A stretch of DNA of 64,000 nt from Alkaliphilus metalliredigens QYMF (lineage in GTDB: Bacteria; Bacillota; Clostridia; Peptostreptococcales; Natronincolaceae), in contig NC_009633.1 in NCBI RefSeq assembly GCF_000016985.1, forward strand, positions 3,267,539 through 3,331,538, given 5' to 3'. The notes under the pieces were generated by a model. That model saw only the letters and a list, made by a program, of their open reading frames with translations. It was not told the origin of the DNA and did no database searches. Below are positions 18,614 to 26,261 of this stretch, piece by piece (the stretch's first letter is position 1; every line of letters starts with the position of its first letter). The position numbers and the translations under genes were made by a program.

Positions 18614-18648
18614 TCATACATATGTTATCGGTATTCACATATGTATGA
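18614..18648. promoter_or_regulatory. Perfect 12-bp inverted repeat, candidate SorC-regulator operator
   Basis: TCATACATATGT and ACATATGTATGA are perfect arms with an 11-bp spacer. Each arm itself contains the palindrome ACATATGT. It lies 131 bp upstream of the SorC-type regulator start in the divergent gap, where autoregulation or malic enzyme control would act. Confidence 0.55.
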
Positions 18649-18778
18649 AATTGCCCACAGTATCCTATCATTAAATTTCTAATCAATCTAGAAACTTGAA
18701 AATTCATCATGAATCCGCTATAATTAAAGATAATTTTACACTTATAGTTAATAATCCGATGATAAGAGGGTAGTTAAA

Positions 18779-19759
18779 ATGGATCAATATGAAAAACTGA
18801 ATGAAACAGAAAAAAAAGCTTTCCTTGCGAAGCTGGCTCATATGTATTATGAGCTCAATATGACCCAGGTGGAAATTGCTGCCTCACTGTCAACAACTCG
18901 CTTTAAAGTGTCCAAGCTACTACAAGAAGCCCGCACACAAAATGTAGTTGAAATTATTATTAACCGTCCGAATGAAAGACTTCAGGAAATCGAAGCCTTA
19001 TTAACAGAGCAGTTCAACTTAAAAGCTGCCATTGTATTAGATACTCATGTGATTCCTTATGACGAAACAATTCCAACTTTAGGTAAGTTAGGAGCTACTT
19101 ATTTAGAAAGCATCATAACAGATCATTCTGTTATAGGGGTTCTGTGGGGTAAAACAATCTTTAATGTAATTAAACATATAAAACCCCAGAAAAAAATTCC
19201 CATCACAGCCGTTCAAGTCTTAGGTGCAGCTGCAATGGATAACCCATCGGTTGATTCTCCTGAACTGATTCAAAGCCTAGCTACAATTTATGGAGGAAAG
19301 TACAAACAGCTGTATGCACCACTATACATCGATAATGACTATGCTAGAAAAGCATTATTACAGGAGCCAGTCATCAACGACACACTCTTTTTGGCCAGTA
19401 AAGCCGATGTTGTTTTGACTGGCGTCGGTACCGTTGATGCAGTCTTTTCTTCAACCCTATGGACAAATTATTTGACTAAAAATAAACACCATGATTTGAT
19501 TTCCCATAAAGCTGTTGGGTGTATCTATGCCCGTTTATATGATATTAACGGCATGTCCATCGACGTTGACATCAACGAAAAAGTCATTGGACTAGATCTA
19601 AATACCTTTCGACAAGCAAAATACACCATTGGCGTTGCCTCGGGTACTTACAAGGCAGAGGCCATCTTAGGAGCATTACGAGGTGGGTTTATTAACGTGC
19701 TGATTACCGATGATACAACCGCATTAAAAGTACTTTCTTTAAATGATTCAGACCTATAG
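18779..19759 (+). CDS. SorC/DeoR-type transcriptional regulator
   Basis: A 326-residue regulator. Residues about 15-60 are a sigma-like helix-turn-helix (MTQVEIAASLSTTRFKVSKLLQEAR); about 70-320 are the SorC sugar-binding/isomerase-like effector domain (VIGVLWGKTIFNVI, VQVLGA, GVGTVDAVFSS, IGVASGTYKAEAILGALRGGFINVLITD). This layout is typical of repressors or activators of carbon catabolism that bind a phosphorylated metabolite. It is divergent from malic enzyme over a gap with three strong dyads, so that gene is the natural target. Confidence 0.9.
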   Translation: MDQYEKLNETEKKAFLAKLAHMYYELNMTQVEIAASLSTTRFKVSKLLQEARTQNVVEIIINRPNERLQEIEALLTEQFNLKAAIVLDTHVIPYDETIPTLGKLGATYLESIITDHSVIGVLWGKTIFNVIKHIKPQKKIPITAVQVLGAAAMDNPSVDSPELIQSLATIYGGKYKQLYAPLYIDNDYARKALLQEPVINDTLFLASKADVVLTGVGTVDAVFSSTLWTNYLTKNKHHDLISHKAVGCIYARLYDINGMSIDVDINEKVIGLDLNTFRQAKYTIGVASGTYKAEAILGALRGGFINVLITDDTTALKVLSLNDSDL

Positions 19760-19856
19760 AATTTTTTGAATCTTAAATGAAGAATAGGAAATGATTATTA
19801 TAAAGACAATGCCTAATTGCATCATATGTGCGCCTAGGCTTAGGCTTTCTAACAGA

Positions 19857-19892
19857 AAATGCGACATCTAGAGAGCTCTAGATGTCGCATTT
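19857..19892 (+). terminator. Bidirectional terminator, near-perfect palindrome
   Basis: ATGCGACATCTAGAG pairs with CTCTAGATGTCGCAT around a 2-nt loop; AAA and TTT flank it. It ends the SorC gene and insulates it from the convergent remnant downstream. Confidence 0.8.
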
Positions 19893-19922
19893 ATATTAAT
19901 TAAGAGGGAACTTAATTATTGA

Positions 19923-20066
19923 TTACTTACCTGCAGCGTTTTTACCTGCAATTTTACCGAATACAACATTACCCATTGTATCATTACCATATACGCGACC
20001 AGCTCCGTATAATCCTGGAATTACATTACCATCCGTATCTAAAATTTCAGTATATTTCATGATCAT
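19923..20066 (-). pseudogene. C-terminal remnant of an FAD-dependent fumarate/urocanate reductase-like flavoprotein
   Basis: Only about 47 residues remain: KYTEILDTDGNVIPGLYGAG followed by NVVFGKIAGKNAA. This is the conserved C-terminal FAD-contact region of fumarate reductase-like flavoproteins (TDGxVIPGLYAAGE...GRIAGKNAA). There is no ribosome-binding site and the rest of the gene is missing. The segment ends 15 bp from the 3' end of the sensor kinase gene, which suggests a deletion joined them. Confidence 0.75.
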
Positions 20067-20080
20067 CAACCAGTAGTATT

Positions 20081-21490
20081 CTAATCTTCTTCTGCATCCT
20101 CTGACTCCTCCCATGGAATAGTAATTGTTACTCGCGTTCCCTTTTCATTGCTTTTGATATCTAACAGTCCATTCACATTAGCAGCCCGTTCTTTCATTGA
20201 AACCAGACCATAATGGCCACCTTTAGGGATTTGCTGTAAACCAAAGCCCTTTCCGTCGTCCTTTATTGTTGCTCCGACGGTGTTTAATGTGGTTTTAATA
20301 TCAATTGTTATTCGATTTGCCTCCGAGTGTTTAATGGCATTAGATAAAGCCTCCTGAACAATATAGTATATTTGAGTGGCTTTCTCCTGGGATAAAGAAC
20401 CAAGTGTTACTTCGGTGATCTTATACTGCAGTTCAATTGGTATATTACAAACCCGTTGAAAGTTATCAACTAAGCCAGTCAATCTAAGCTTTAAATCTTC
20501 AATTTGAATTTTAGCACTTGCCACCTGCTCAATGAATTGACGTACATGTGTAATGGTCACATTCAAATTGTTTTTGATATAATGCAAATCTTTAATGAAC
20601 TTCGAATTGGGTTCCATCTCAATAATATTTTCCACCTGTAGTCCTGTTGCAAAAAGATTTTGAATGATTACATCATGCAGCTCTTGTCCCATTTTTTTTC
20701 TTTCATCACTTACAATTTGATGCTTGGTTAATCTCTTTATTTTTTTATTGATCTCCCATTGAAACACCTTAATGACGCTTACAAATAGTATGGTAATAAT
20801 AATTGCTGATATCCCACGTCCCAGCTCCACAGGAAAACCAAATAAATTGAAAAAGTTTTCTCTGTTGATGATGTTAGATGGGAAAATTTGCTTATTTTTA
20901 ACAACGACCCCTGCCAGCACCCCATATACACCAAATGCAATGGCCATTCCCTTTAGCTGTAAAGAAGCAGTCACGATATTTAATTGTTCCATATGTTTAG
21001 CATTTTTATAAAGTGCCAATGCAGAAATCAATGCCCCAGGGAAACCGATAAAGTATCGACTCATGGTATCCTCTATAAAAATCCAATGAAGAGATGTTGT
21101 TTGATATCTCATATAGGATGCAATAACAGCCATTAACCAGAGGCCAAAGAGTAACCAAGGTAATCCCTCAATTAACAGCTTCACCTTCCCTTCTTTTTGG
21201 AGTAGCTTCGCACCGAACATCCATAAAAATGCAAAGGATAATGCATTTGTAAAAGTGCCTAAGAGTAACAGATTCAATTGATATTGCGGAACCATATTTG
21301 TGATTCTAAGCATAATAATCCATTCTGTAATCCCATGAATGATTCCAAAAAACCCTAAATAATGTATGCATTTCAAAAGAGGAAAACTACTTTCCTCAGA
21401 TGTATTTTGAAGAAAAGCAGCGATGCCCATTGAAAAAAAAGCCAACCCATACACAAAGAACAACAAAATATATTGATTTCCTGTATACAC
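20081..21490 (-). CDS. NarL-type sensor histidine kinase, multi-spanning
   Basis: 469 residues. The first ~240 residues hold six to eight hydrophobic segments (start: QYILLFFVYGLAFFSMGIAA), then a HisKA_3 dimerization helix (ERKKMGQELHDVIIQNLFATGLQVE, His in ELHD) and a HATPase (EALSNAIKHSEA, IKDDGKGFG, GHYGLVSMKERA). Such kinases normally pair with a LuxR-type response regulator; none is adjacent, and the downstream neighbour is a broken flavoprotein, so a partner gene may have been deleted. The start is GTG at 21490, after AGAGGTG. Confidence 0.88.
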   Translation of the reverse strand: MYTGNQYILLFFVYGLAFFSMGIAAFLQNTSEESSFPLLKCIHYLGFFGIIHGITEWIIMLRITNMVPQYQLNLLLLGTFTNALSFAFLWMFGAKLLQKEGKVKLLIEGLPWLLFGLWLMAVIASYMRYQTTSLHWIFIEDTMSRYFIGFPGALISALALYKNAKHMEQLNIVTASLQLKGMAIAFGVYGVLAGVVVKNKQIFPSNIINRENFFNLFGFPVELGRGISAIIITILFVSVIKVFQWEINKKIKRLTKHQIVSDERKKMGQELHDVIIQNLFATGLQVENIIEMEPNSKFIKDLHYIKNNLNVTITHVRQFIEQVASAKIQIEDLKLRLTGLVDNFQRVCNIPIELQYKITEVTLGSLSQEKATQIYYIVQEALSNAIKHSEANRITIDIKTTLNTVGATIKDDGKGFGLQQIPKGGHYGLVSMKERAANVNGLLDIKSNEKGTRVTITIPWEESEDAEED

Positions 21491-21596
21491 ATGATCACCT
21501 CTATCTCTGAATAATTAAGTTTATCCCATTATAGCATAGTCAGCATTATGGTCTAGACTCAATAGAACAAACCTACGTCCTCTGTCATATTACATA

Positions 21597-21648
21597 TAAA
21601 ATCAGGGGATAACTCCGCTTACCCGAGGAGCTATACCCTGATTTTCAA
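21597..21648 (-). terminator. Terminator of the small SOS-like cassette
   Basis: AAAATCAGGG and CCCTGATTTT form a long stem interrupted by small bulges, beginning at the stop of the 81-residue gene. Confidence 0.75.
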
Positions 21649-21650
21649 AT

Positions 21651-21896
21651 CTACCTATACTTCTTGTTACTATTGTCACTATTCTTTCCTTGGATACCCT
21701 CAAGCATCAAAGCTGCTAAGATGTGATCCTTTTTGAAATTTCTAATGGCTTTCTTCTCAAAACAATAGCATTGGATTTTTTCCTCTGTTATCTGCAAAAT
21801 CCTTACATTTCGTTGGGTGATTTCCAATCCTTTTTGATAGATAATTGTAATGTTTTTTTGGTTTTCATGGGCGCACTTTAGCACATAATCAATCAT
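21651..21896 (-). CDS. Small WYL-like protein
   Basis: An 81-residue soluble protein. The pattern ITIIYQKGLEITQRNVRILQITEEKIQCYCFEKKAIRNFKKDHILAA resembles the core strands of a WYL domain, a ligand-sensing fold often tied to DNA-damage or phage response, but without any helix-turn-helix. ATG 21896 follows AAGAGGTGG. It is the last gene of a LexA-box cassette. Function unknown; a ligand or nucleic-acid sensing role is inference. Confidence 0.6.
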   Translation of the reverse strand: MIDYVLKCAHENQKNITIIYQKGLEITQRNVRILQITEEKIQCYCFEKKAIRNFKKDHILAALMLEGIQGKNSDNSNKKYR

Positions 21897-21923
21897 TTAA
21901 CCACCTCTTCATCTTACTTTTAT

Positions 21924-22179
21924 CTATATCTTATGTAAAGTCCACTTTTGATTGTTGATTTCATAACGAAGTTCATAAAGACGCTCTTCACCCCTTACAT
22001 TGCTTTGACATCGATATACCAATGCCTACAAAGCGACTCTTTTCCTGTAGCAAAATCCGTTCTACCTTTACATTTTCCCACATGTCATCGGTAGATTGGT
22101 ATCTAAATTTCATCGGATGAGCTGTCCCATCTTCCTTGAACCAAGCAATCATTTGAATGGGTTGATTGACAATCCTCAT
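21924..22179 (-). pseudogene. Frameshifted small gene in the LexA-box cassette
   Basis: The first frame starts MRIVNQPIQMIAWFKEDGT and runs to a stop at 21988. The +1 frame continues from about residue 53 as YRCQSNVRGEERLYELRYE and KWTLHKI to a TAG at 21924. Removing one base near the GGCATTGG run restores a single 84-residue protein of a type that I recall near Y-family polymerase genes in clostridia. Either a real frameshift mutation or a sequence error. The start follows AAGAGGTGATAGT. Confidence 0.65.
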
Positions 22180-22183
22180 ACTA

Positions 22184-22267
22184 TCACCTCTTGGTTGTAG
22201 TTACTTTCCACTGATTAAGATACACCCTTAGTTCCTTTACTGTTCCTACAGATACCCTTGACTTCAT
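22184..22267 (-). CDS. 27-codon open reading frame leading the LexA-box cassette
   Basis: ATG 22267 follows AAAGGTGGGG by 5 nt and reads MKSRVSVGTVKELRVYLNQW then seven residues to TGA. The stop overlaps the ribosome-binding region of the next gene, which suggests translational coupling. It may be a leader peptide or the scar of a larger deleted gene. Confidence 0.4.
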   Translation of the reverse strand: MKSRVSVGTVKELRVYLNQWKVTTTKR

Positions 22268-22284
22268 GTCGCCCCACCTTTTCC

Positions 22285-22332
22285 GAATGTATGTTCTGTT
22301 TTCATTATACAAGAACGTGTGTTCTTTGTAAA
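22285..22332 (-). promoter_or_regulatory. Promoter with two LexA-type boxes
   Basis: On the minus strand GAACACACGTTC (22313-22324) fits the Gram-positive SOS box GAAC-N4-GTTC exactly, and GAACATACATTC (22285-22296) has one change. TTTACA (22327-22332) and TATAAT (22304-22309) are 17 bp apart; one box lies in the spacer and the other just past -10. The cassette should be induced by DNA damage. Confidence 0.75.
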
Positions 22333-22376
22333 GATAAAAAAATAATTAATCATCACTTCAAAAAAATCCGTGTTTT

Positions 22377-22775
22377 TTACAAGCTACCTTTTGTTTCATA
22401 AGGCCATTTATTGATTCCACCTAGATCATGTACATTTTTGTATCCCATGTTTAGTAGCATATTGGCAGCGGCCGCACTGCGACTGCCGGTTTGACAGTAC
22501 AAAATTATTTTTTTCTCTTTATTTGGGACTGCCTTCTTTATTTTACTCTCTAGTACATTTAGCGGGATGAGTTTGCTTCCTTCAATGTGCTTCTGCATAT
22601 ATTCTTCTTGTGTTCTTACATCTATCAGGAGAATATTCGAATCCTCCTCAAGTTGGAGCCTAGCGTCTACTGGATTCATTTTTTGATACCCCTCTTCTTT
22701 CCTATTGTTATTGTAGAATATAAAACTCATCACTACGATTAATATAACAACAATCCACTTATACAATACAATCAT
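22377..22775 (-). CDS. Membrane-anchored rhodanese-like protein
   Basis: A 132-residue protein. An N-terminal hydrophobic helix (about 3-20) anchors a single rhodanese domain whose active-site loop CQTGSRS contains the catalytic Cys. VRTQEEY and HIEGSKLIPL are the usual flanking motifs. The domain would face outward and handle sulfane sulfur or reduced thiols. Start is unclear: ATG 22775 abuts AGGGAG, and TTG 22766 has better spacing. The gene has its own hairpin upstream separating it from the permease operon. Confidence 0.85.
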   Translation of the reverse strand: MIVLYKWIVVILIVVMSFIFYNNNRKEEGYQKMNPVDARLQLEEDSNILLIDVRTQEEYMQKHIEGSKLIPLNVLESKIKKAVPNKEKKIILYCQTGSRSAAAANMLLNMGYKNVHDLGGINKWPYETKGSL

Positions 22776-22818
22776 CTCCCTATCATTTTATATTACCACA
22801 GCATTACTTTTATCAATC

Positions 22819-22865
22819 AAAATGGTTATGCGTAGCTTGATACCAAAGCTCGCATAACCATTTTC
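22819..22865 (-). terminator. Terminator of the two-gene permease operon
   Basis: AAAATGGTTATGCG pairs with CGCATAACCATTTT, extended by AGCTT/AAGCT, 38 bp beyond the permease stop. Confidence 0.8.
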
Positions 22866-22902
22866 ACTTTAATTTATTTTTTACCTGCAACATACTTTTA
22901 CT

Positions 22903-23439
22903 TTAATTCATTTCTGTGGCTTTTTCATAAATCTCTTTTTTATCTTCACTTCCTAAAAGTTTTTCTATAGCAAAGGCTATCATTCCAATTCCCACTATGT
23001 TAATCATGAATCTTGTGAGCATGAATTTCCACCCCATTGCAGAGGCTTCAAATAACAGTAATGGGATTTTAGTAGTTGACCATGCCCCAATAAAAATAAA
23101 GACATTTGATAGCTTACTTCCCTTTTTAAGCAAAAGTCCTGCTACTGGGAATGCAGCGTATAGAGGTCCTGCTGCTGCGGATCCCATTAAAAAGGCTATC
23201 AATATACCTACAAGTCCAGACTTTTCACCCATGAGTTTAATCATGGTCTCTCTCTTGATCCATACATCTAAAAGTCCTAGCAAAATAAAAATTGGTGGAA
23301 TCACAGCCAGCATCTCCATGGCATTATTCCCGGTCATCTCAATAGATGTTCTCCCTATTGCTGGAGAAATAATCAGAAGCAGCAGGTTAATCCCGATTAA
23401 TGCTAAGGCAACACGGTATCTTATCATTAATTTTATCAT
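22903..23439 (-). CDS. Permease, second half (UPF0718/YraQ-like)
   Basis: 178 residues with five or so hydrophobic helices. GSAAAGPLYAAFPVAGLLLKKG is the repeat signature of YraQ-type permeases, here the second of two halves. ATG overlaps the stop of the upstream half gene by 4 nt, so the two are probably made together and form one heteromeric carrier. In related operons the partners handle metalloids or thiols, but nothing in the sequence fixes the substrate. Confidence 0.78.
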   Translation of the reverse strand: MIKLMIRYRVALALIGINLLLLIISPAIGRTSIEMTGNNAMEMLAVIPPIFILLGLLDVWIKRETMIKLMGEKSGLVGILIAFLMGSAAAGPLYAAFPVAGLLLKKGSKLSNVFIFIGAWSTTKIPLLLFEASAMGWKFMLTRFMINIVGIGMIAFAIEKLLGSEDKKEIYEKATEMN

Positions 23440-23915
23440 TTTAGCACCACCCCAATCACAATTGCCACGACAAATGAAAATAAGAAAGCCATTGCATTTC
23501 TTAAAAGAGTTGCCTTTTTACCAAAATAACTAATTTCCACTGGGATTGTTACAACCCCCACCATCATCAATGTAGAAATAAAGACAGCAATTTGCATAAA
23601 TCCTGCCCCTCCATTTAGTAATGCCGCAGCCAATGGAAATGCAACAAATCCCGGTATTAAGGTAATGGCACCAATCGTTGCGGCGACCAGCATGCCTATC
23701 CAGCCTGACTGGTTTCCAATTAACCTAGAAATCATTTCTGGACTAATTATAGCCAGCATAATGCCCACGATAATCAAGATTGCGATAAATTGTGGCAAAA
23801 TATTTTCAAAGGATTTCCATGCTTTTTTCAAAGCCATTTTTGTTTTTCTACGATCCTTTACAAAGGATACCAGCAGTAAAACTGCAGCTAAGATATACAA
23901 TACAATGGTAAACAT
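23436..23915 (-). CDS. Permease, first half (UPF0718/YraQ-like)
   Basis: 159 residues, hydrophobic. GAITLIPGFVAFPLAAALLNGG is the signature corresponding to the GPLYAAFPVAGLLL motif in the partner, showing internal homology between the halves. Start ATG 23915 has GGAGG 9 nt upstream; the GTG 21 bp earlier contains that site. In many bacteria the family is one chain of about 300 residues, so this is a split form. Confidence 0.78.
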   Translation of the reverse strand: MFTIVLYILAAVLLLVSFVKDRRKTKMALKKAWKSFENILPQFIAILIIVGIMLAIISPEMISRLIGNQSGWIGMLVAATIGAITLIPGFVAFPLAAALLNGGAGFMQIAVFISTLMMVGVVTIPVEISYFGKKATLLRNAMAFLFSFVVAIVIGVVLK

Positions 23916-24010
23916 AACTTTCTCCCTCCAATTCACATATTACTATCAAAGTGACTCAACAATTAAAACCTCTTAATCAATAAATACTATACACTTCCTT
24001 TCTTATCTGT

Positions 24011-24787
24011 CTATTTAACTATTATATCATCTTTCATGGGAATCATTTCCTTTAATTGAATTGCCTCTTCTTCTGTGTTAAGAGATAAGATGTTCACTGG
24101 ACAGTTTTCTGTACAGACACCACACTTAATGCAATCCACATGATCAAATTGGTTTTTATCCGAGAAATCTAAATATGGCGCCAACTGGAAGGGACAGACC
24201 TTTTCACATTTACCACAGCTTATACATTTATCTTTATTTGAAATCGTCACTTTTTTTTCTGTTTTTTTAGCTATCCCTAAGGCCTTTCCTAATTGATATG
24301 AAAGCTTTTGTAATGTTCCCATAGGGCAAAACTGACACCAAGTCCTTGGATTAACTGTGATTGCTAAAATCCCACCCAGGATTAAGACCATTAAATAAGT
24401 CATTGAAAAAACAAATCCTAATCTATCTAAAAAGCTAGTGGTTCCCCAAAGAGGTACTACTACCGCTATTCTTCTCATAAAGTTAAACATAAAAAATATA
24501 AAAAATGCACTAATCATTGTTTTAGACTTTAAAAATCCTGGTATTTTTTTATTCTGACTCACAGGTAGCATGATGACATCAAATAAGCTCCCATGGGGAC
24601 ACAAGTTACCACACCAAAAACGACCACTAAAAAAGGCTGTTGCTGTTAAAGCGGCCATAATGAATATCACTAATAACCCTAGTTTAGGCTGCCATATACC
24701 ACCAACAGCCACTAACACCGTAAATAACCACCCATACTTGCGAATCGGTGTAAAAGCACGATTTGTCTTCATATACTTTTTTTTCAT
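24011..24787 (-). CDS. Membrane polyferredoxin, NapH/CcoG-like
   Basis: 258 residues. Four to five transmembrane helices carry CGNLCPHG and CQFCPMG, as in NapH/NosR-type electron carriers. The cytosolic tail has two 4Fe-4S ferredoxin motifs, CISCGKCEKVCP and CIKCGVCTENCP. It likely passes electrons between a quinol pool and an unidentified soluble partner. ATG 24787 follows AGGAGGAG. A GC-rich CCCC-N7-GGGG dyad lies 34-51 bp upstream. Confidence 0.85.
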   Translation of the reverse strand: MKKKYMKTNRAFTPIRKYGWLFTVLVAVGGIWQPKLGLLVIFIMAALTATAFFSGRFWCGNLCPHGSLFDVIMLPVSQNKKIPGFLKSKTMISAFFIFFMFNFMRRIAVVVPLWGTTSFLDRLGFVFSMTYLMVLILGGILAITVNPRTWCQFCPMGTLQKLSYQLGKALGIAKKTEKKVTISNKDKCISCGKCEKVCPFQLAPYLDFSDKNQFDHVDCIKCGVCTENCPVNILSLNTEEEAIQLKEMIPMKDDIIVK

Positions 24788-24817
24788 TTTATCTCCTCCT
24801 CAAACCCGGTTGTTCCC

Positions 24818-24840
24818 CCACCCCTTACGCCGGGGGTATG
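24818..24840 (-). promoter_or_regulatory. GC-rich dyad upstream of the polyferredoxin gene
   Basis: ATACCCCC and GGGGTGGGG on the minus strand surround GGCGTAA. It resembles, imperfectly, the CsoR operator found before copA in this window, so copper or sulfide-type control is possible. Confidence 0.3.
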
Positions 24841-24890
24841 TTAGTATTATATGCCATCTCTCATAAATTGTCAAAGAATATTTTAAAACA

Positions 24891-24932
24891 AAAAAATACA
24901 ACCTCTAGATCATCTTAGATGTTGTATTTTTT
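24891..24932 (-). terminator. Terminator downstream of the 168-residue gene
   Basis: AAAAAATACAAC pairs with GTTGTATTTTTT, extended through TCTA/TAGA. It lies 48 bp beyond the gene's stop. Confidence 0.8.
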
Positions 24933-24979
24933 AAAATTTTGATGAAATTACTTAGTTGTATCTATTATCATACACATCA

Positions 24980-25486
24980 TTAATCCATTTGAAATACTAG
25001 GCTTTCACTTTTTGACTCTGCCGGCAGTTCATACCCATTTACAAATCCAAAATATGCTTTTACGGCATCGGAAAAGTTCCTTTTCTGCTTATCTGTAATC
25101 TCATTGCTAAGATGAATTTTTCTAATCAGCTTTTGGGTTTCCCCAGAGTCCTCTACAATCGTATCTAAATGCAAATCAAAAACCTTTTCTACCCCTTTAG
25201 CCCACTTGATTATATCATTGATGGCATTTAGACCTAATGCCTTACCACATGAATAATATTTACCTATACTTCGTCCCTGGTTTTTTAAATATTCTTTGAA
25301 ATCCGCCTCAGTCATACCGATCATCTCCCAATTTAATTTAGCTGACTTAAATAAACTACCTGATTCCATCATATTCCTAATCTGATTTCTTGACTCTATA
25401 ATAGATAAATATTCACTGACTCCTGCTTCAAACGGAAATTTCAATTCTCCTATAAGATATTTGCTCCATGCTTCATATAGTTCCAT
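24980..25486 (-). CDS. Uncharacterised soluble protein with ELKFPFEAGV motif
   Basis: A 168-residue soluble protein that I do not recognise. It starts MELYEAWSKYLIGELKFPFEAGVSEY; the Trp-X8-FPFEA pattern recurs in small bacterial proteins of unknown role. No membrane segment, Cys cluster or catalytic signature is visible. No clear ribosome-binding site precedes the ATG; a TTGACA-containing repeat remnant lies right upstream. Reading frame length and the downstream terminator support it as a real gene. Confidence 0.55.
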   Translation of the reverse strand: MELYEAWSKYLIGELKFPFEAGVSEYLSIIESRNQIRNMMESGSLFKSAKLNWEMIGMTEADFKEYLKNQGRSIGKYYSCGKALGLNAINDIIKWAKGVEKVFDLHLDTIVEDSGETQKLIRKIHLSNEITDKQKRNFSDAVKAYFGFVNGYELPAESKSESLVFQMD

Positions 25487-25507
25487 ATCATCATCTGTAT
25501 GTCAACG

Positions 25508-25551
25508 AGAACCGTCCCCATTGTCCCCTAAGAACCGTCCCCATTGTCCCC
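25508..25551. repeat. Tandem 21-bp repeat of REP/IS200-associated type
   Basis: Two identical 21-bp units (AGAACCGTCCCC + ATTGTCCCC) are separated by TA. I recall this word from the ends of IS200-like/REP-associated transposase genes in clostridia. No transposase gene is present here. The unit sits between the 168-residue gene and the biotin promoter. Confidence 0.7.
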
Positions 25552-25565
25552 CGCGATATTTAATG

Positions 25566-25616
25566 GTTAACCAAAATATCAAACTGGTTGACAGCGTTGT
25601 TTACACGAAGTATAAT
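25566..25616 (+). promoter_or_regulatory. bioY promoter with BirA-like operator
   Basis: TTGACA (25588-25593) and TATAAT (25611-25616) are both consensus and 17 bp apart. GTTAACC (25566-25572) and GGTTGAC (25586-25592) form an imperfect dyad with 13 bp between, like the biotin repressor box, and its right arm overlaps -35. This fits repression by biotin-bound BirA. Confidence 0.7.
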
Positions 25617-25664
25617 TACATGGAAAAGAATAACTCATATATATATATAAGAAAGGACTACATT

Positions 25665-26210
25665 ATGAAAAATCAAAAAACAACTAATCTTACTTTAATC
25701 AGTCTTATGACTGCAGTTACTTGTATTTTGGGACCACTTTCCATTACAATTCCCATGTCACCAGTCCCAATTTCCTTCACTAACCTTGCTATCTATTTTT
25801 CCGTTATTATGCTTGGATGGAAAAAAGGAACTATCAGCTACTTAGTTTACCTTATGATTGGATTTGTAGGTATACCGGTTTTTTCAAGTTTCACATCAGG
25901 TCCTGCTAGGTTGTTAGGTCCAACTGGTGGATACCTGATTGGATTTATCTTTATAGCGTTGATTGCTGGCTTCTTTGTTGATAGATTCCCAGGTAAAATC
26001 TACATGCACGCATTAGGCATGGCGATTGGAACAATTGTAACTTACGCCTTGGGTACAGGCTGGTTAGCTTACCAGGCCAACTTGACTTTTAAAGAAGCTT
26101 TGTTTGCAGGTGTAATTCCATACATCATCGGGGATATTGCAAAGATTGTAATTGCAATATCCGTAGGGACTACTGTAAAAAAACAGGTAAAAAGAGCTGG
26201 ATATCTATAA
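25665..26210 (+). CDS. bioY: Biotin ECF transporter S component
   Basis: 181 residues, six hydrophobic helices, BioY family. Marks include ILGPLSITIPMSPVPISFTNL, GLAR-like SGPARLLGPTGGYLIGF, and a C-terminal GVIPYIIGDIAKI. It captures biotin and works with the shared ECF energizing module, which is not in this window. ATG 25665 follows GAAAGGA; longer reading frames run through the promoter and are rejected. It is followed by bioB 51 bp downstream, so the two are co-controlled. Import of biotin also supports the biotin-dependent decarboxylase of this locus. Confidence 0.92.
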   Translation: MKNQKTTNLTLISLMTAVTCILGPLSITIPMSPVPISFTNLAIYFSVIMLGWKKGTISYLVYLMIGFVGIPVFSSFTSGPARLLGPTGGYLIGFIFIALIAGFFVDRFPGKIYMHALGMAIGTIVTYALGTGWLAYQANLTFKEALFAGVIPYIIGDIAKIVIAISVGTTVKKQVKRAGYL

Positions 26211-26261
26211 TTTATACAAAATCTTAATCACTTAATATTTCAAGAGAAAGAAGAGGATACT

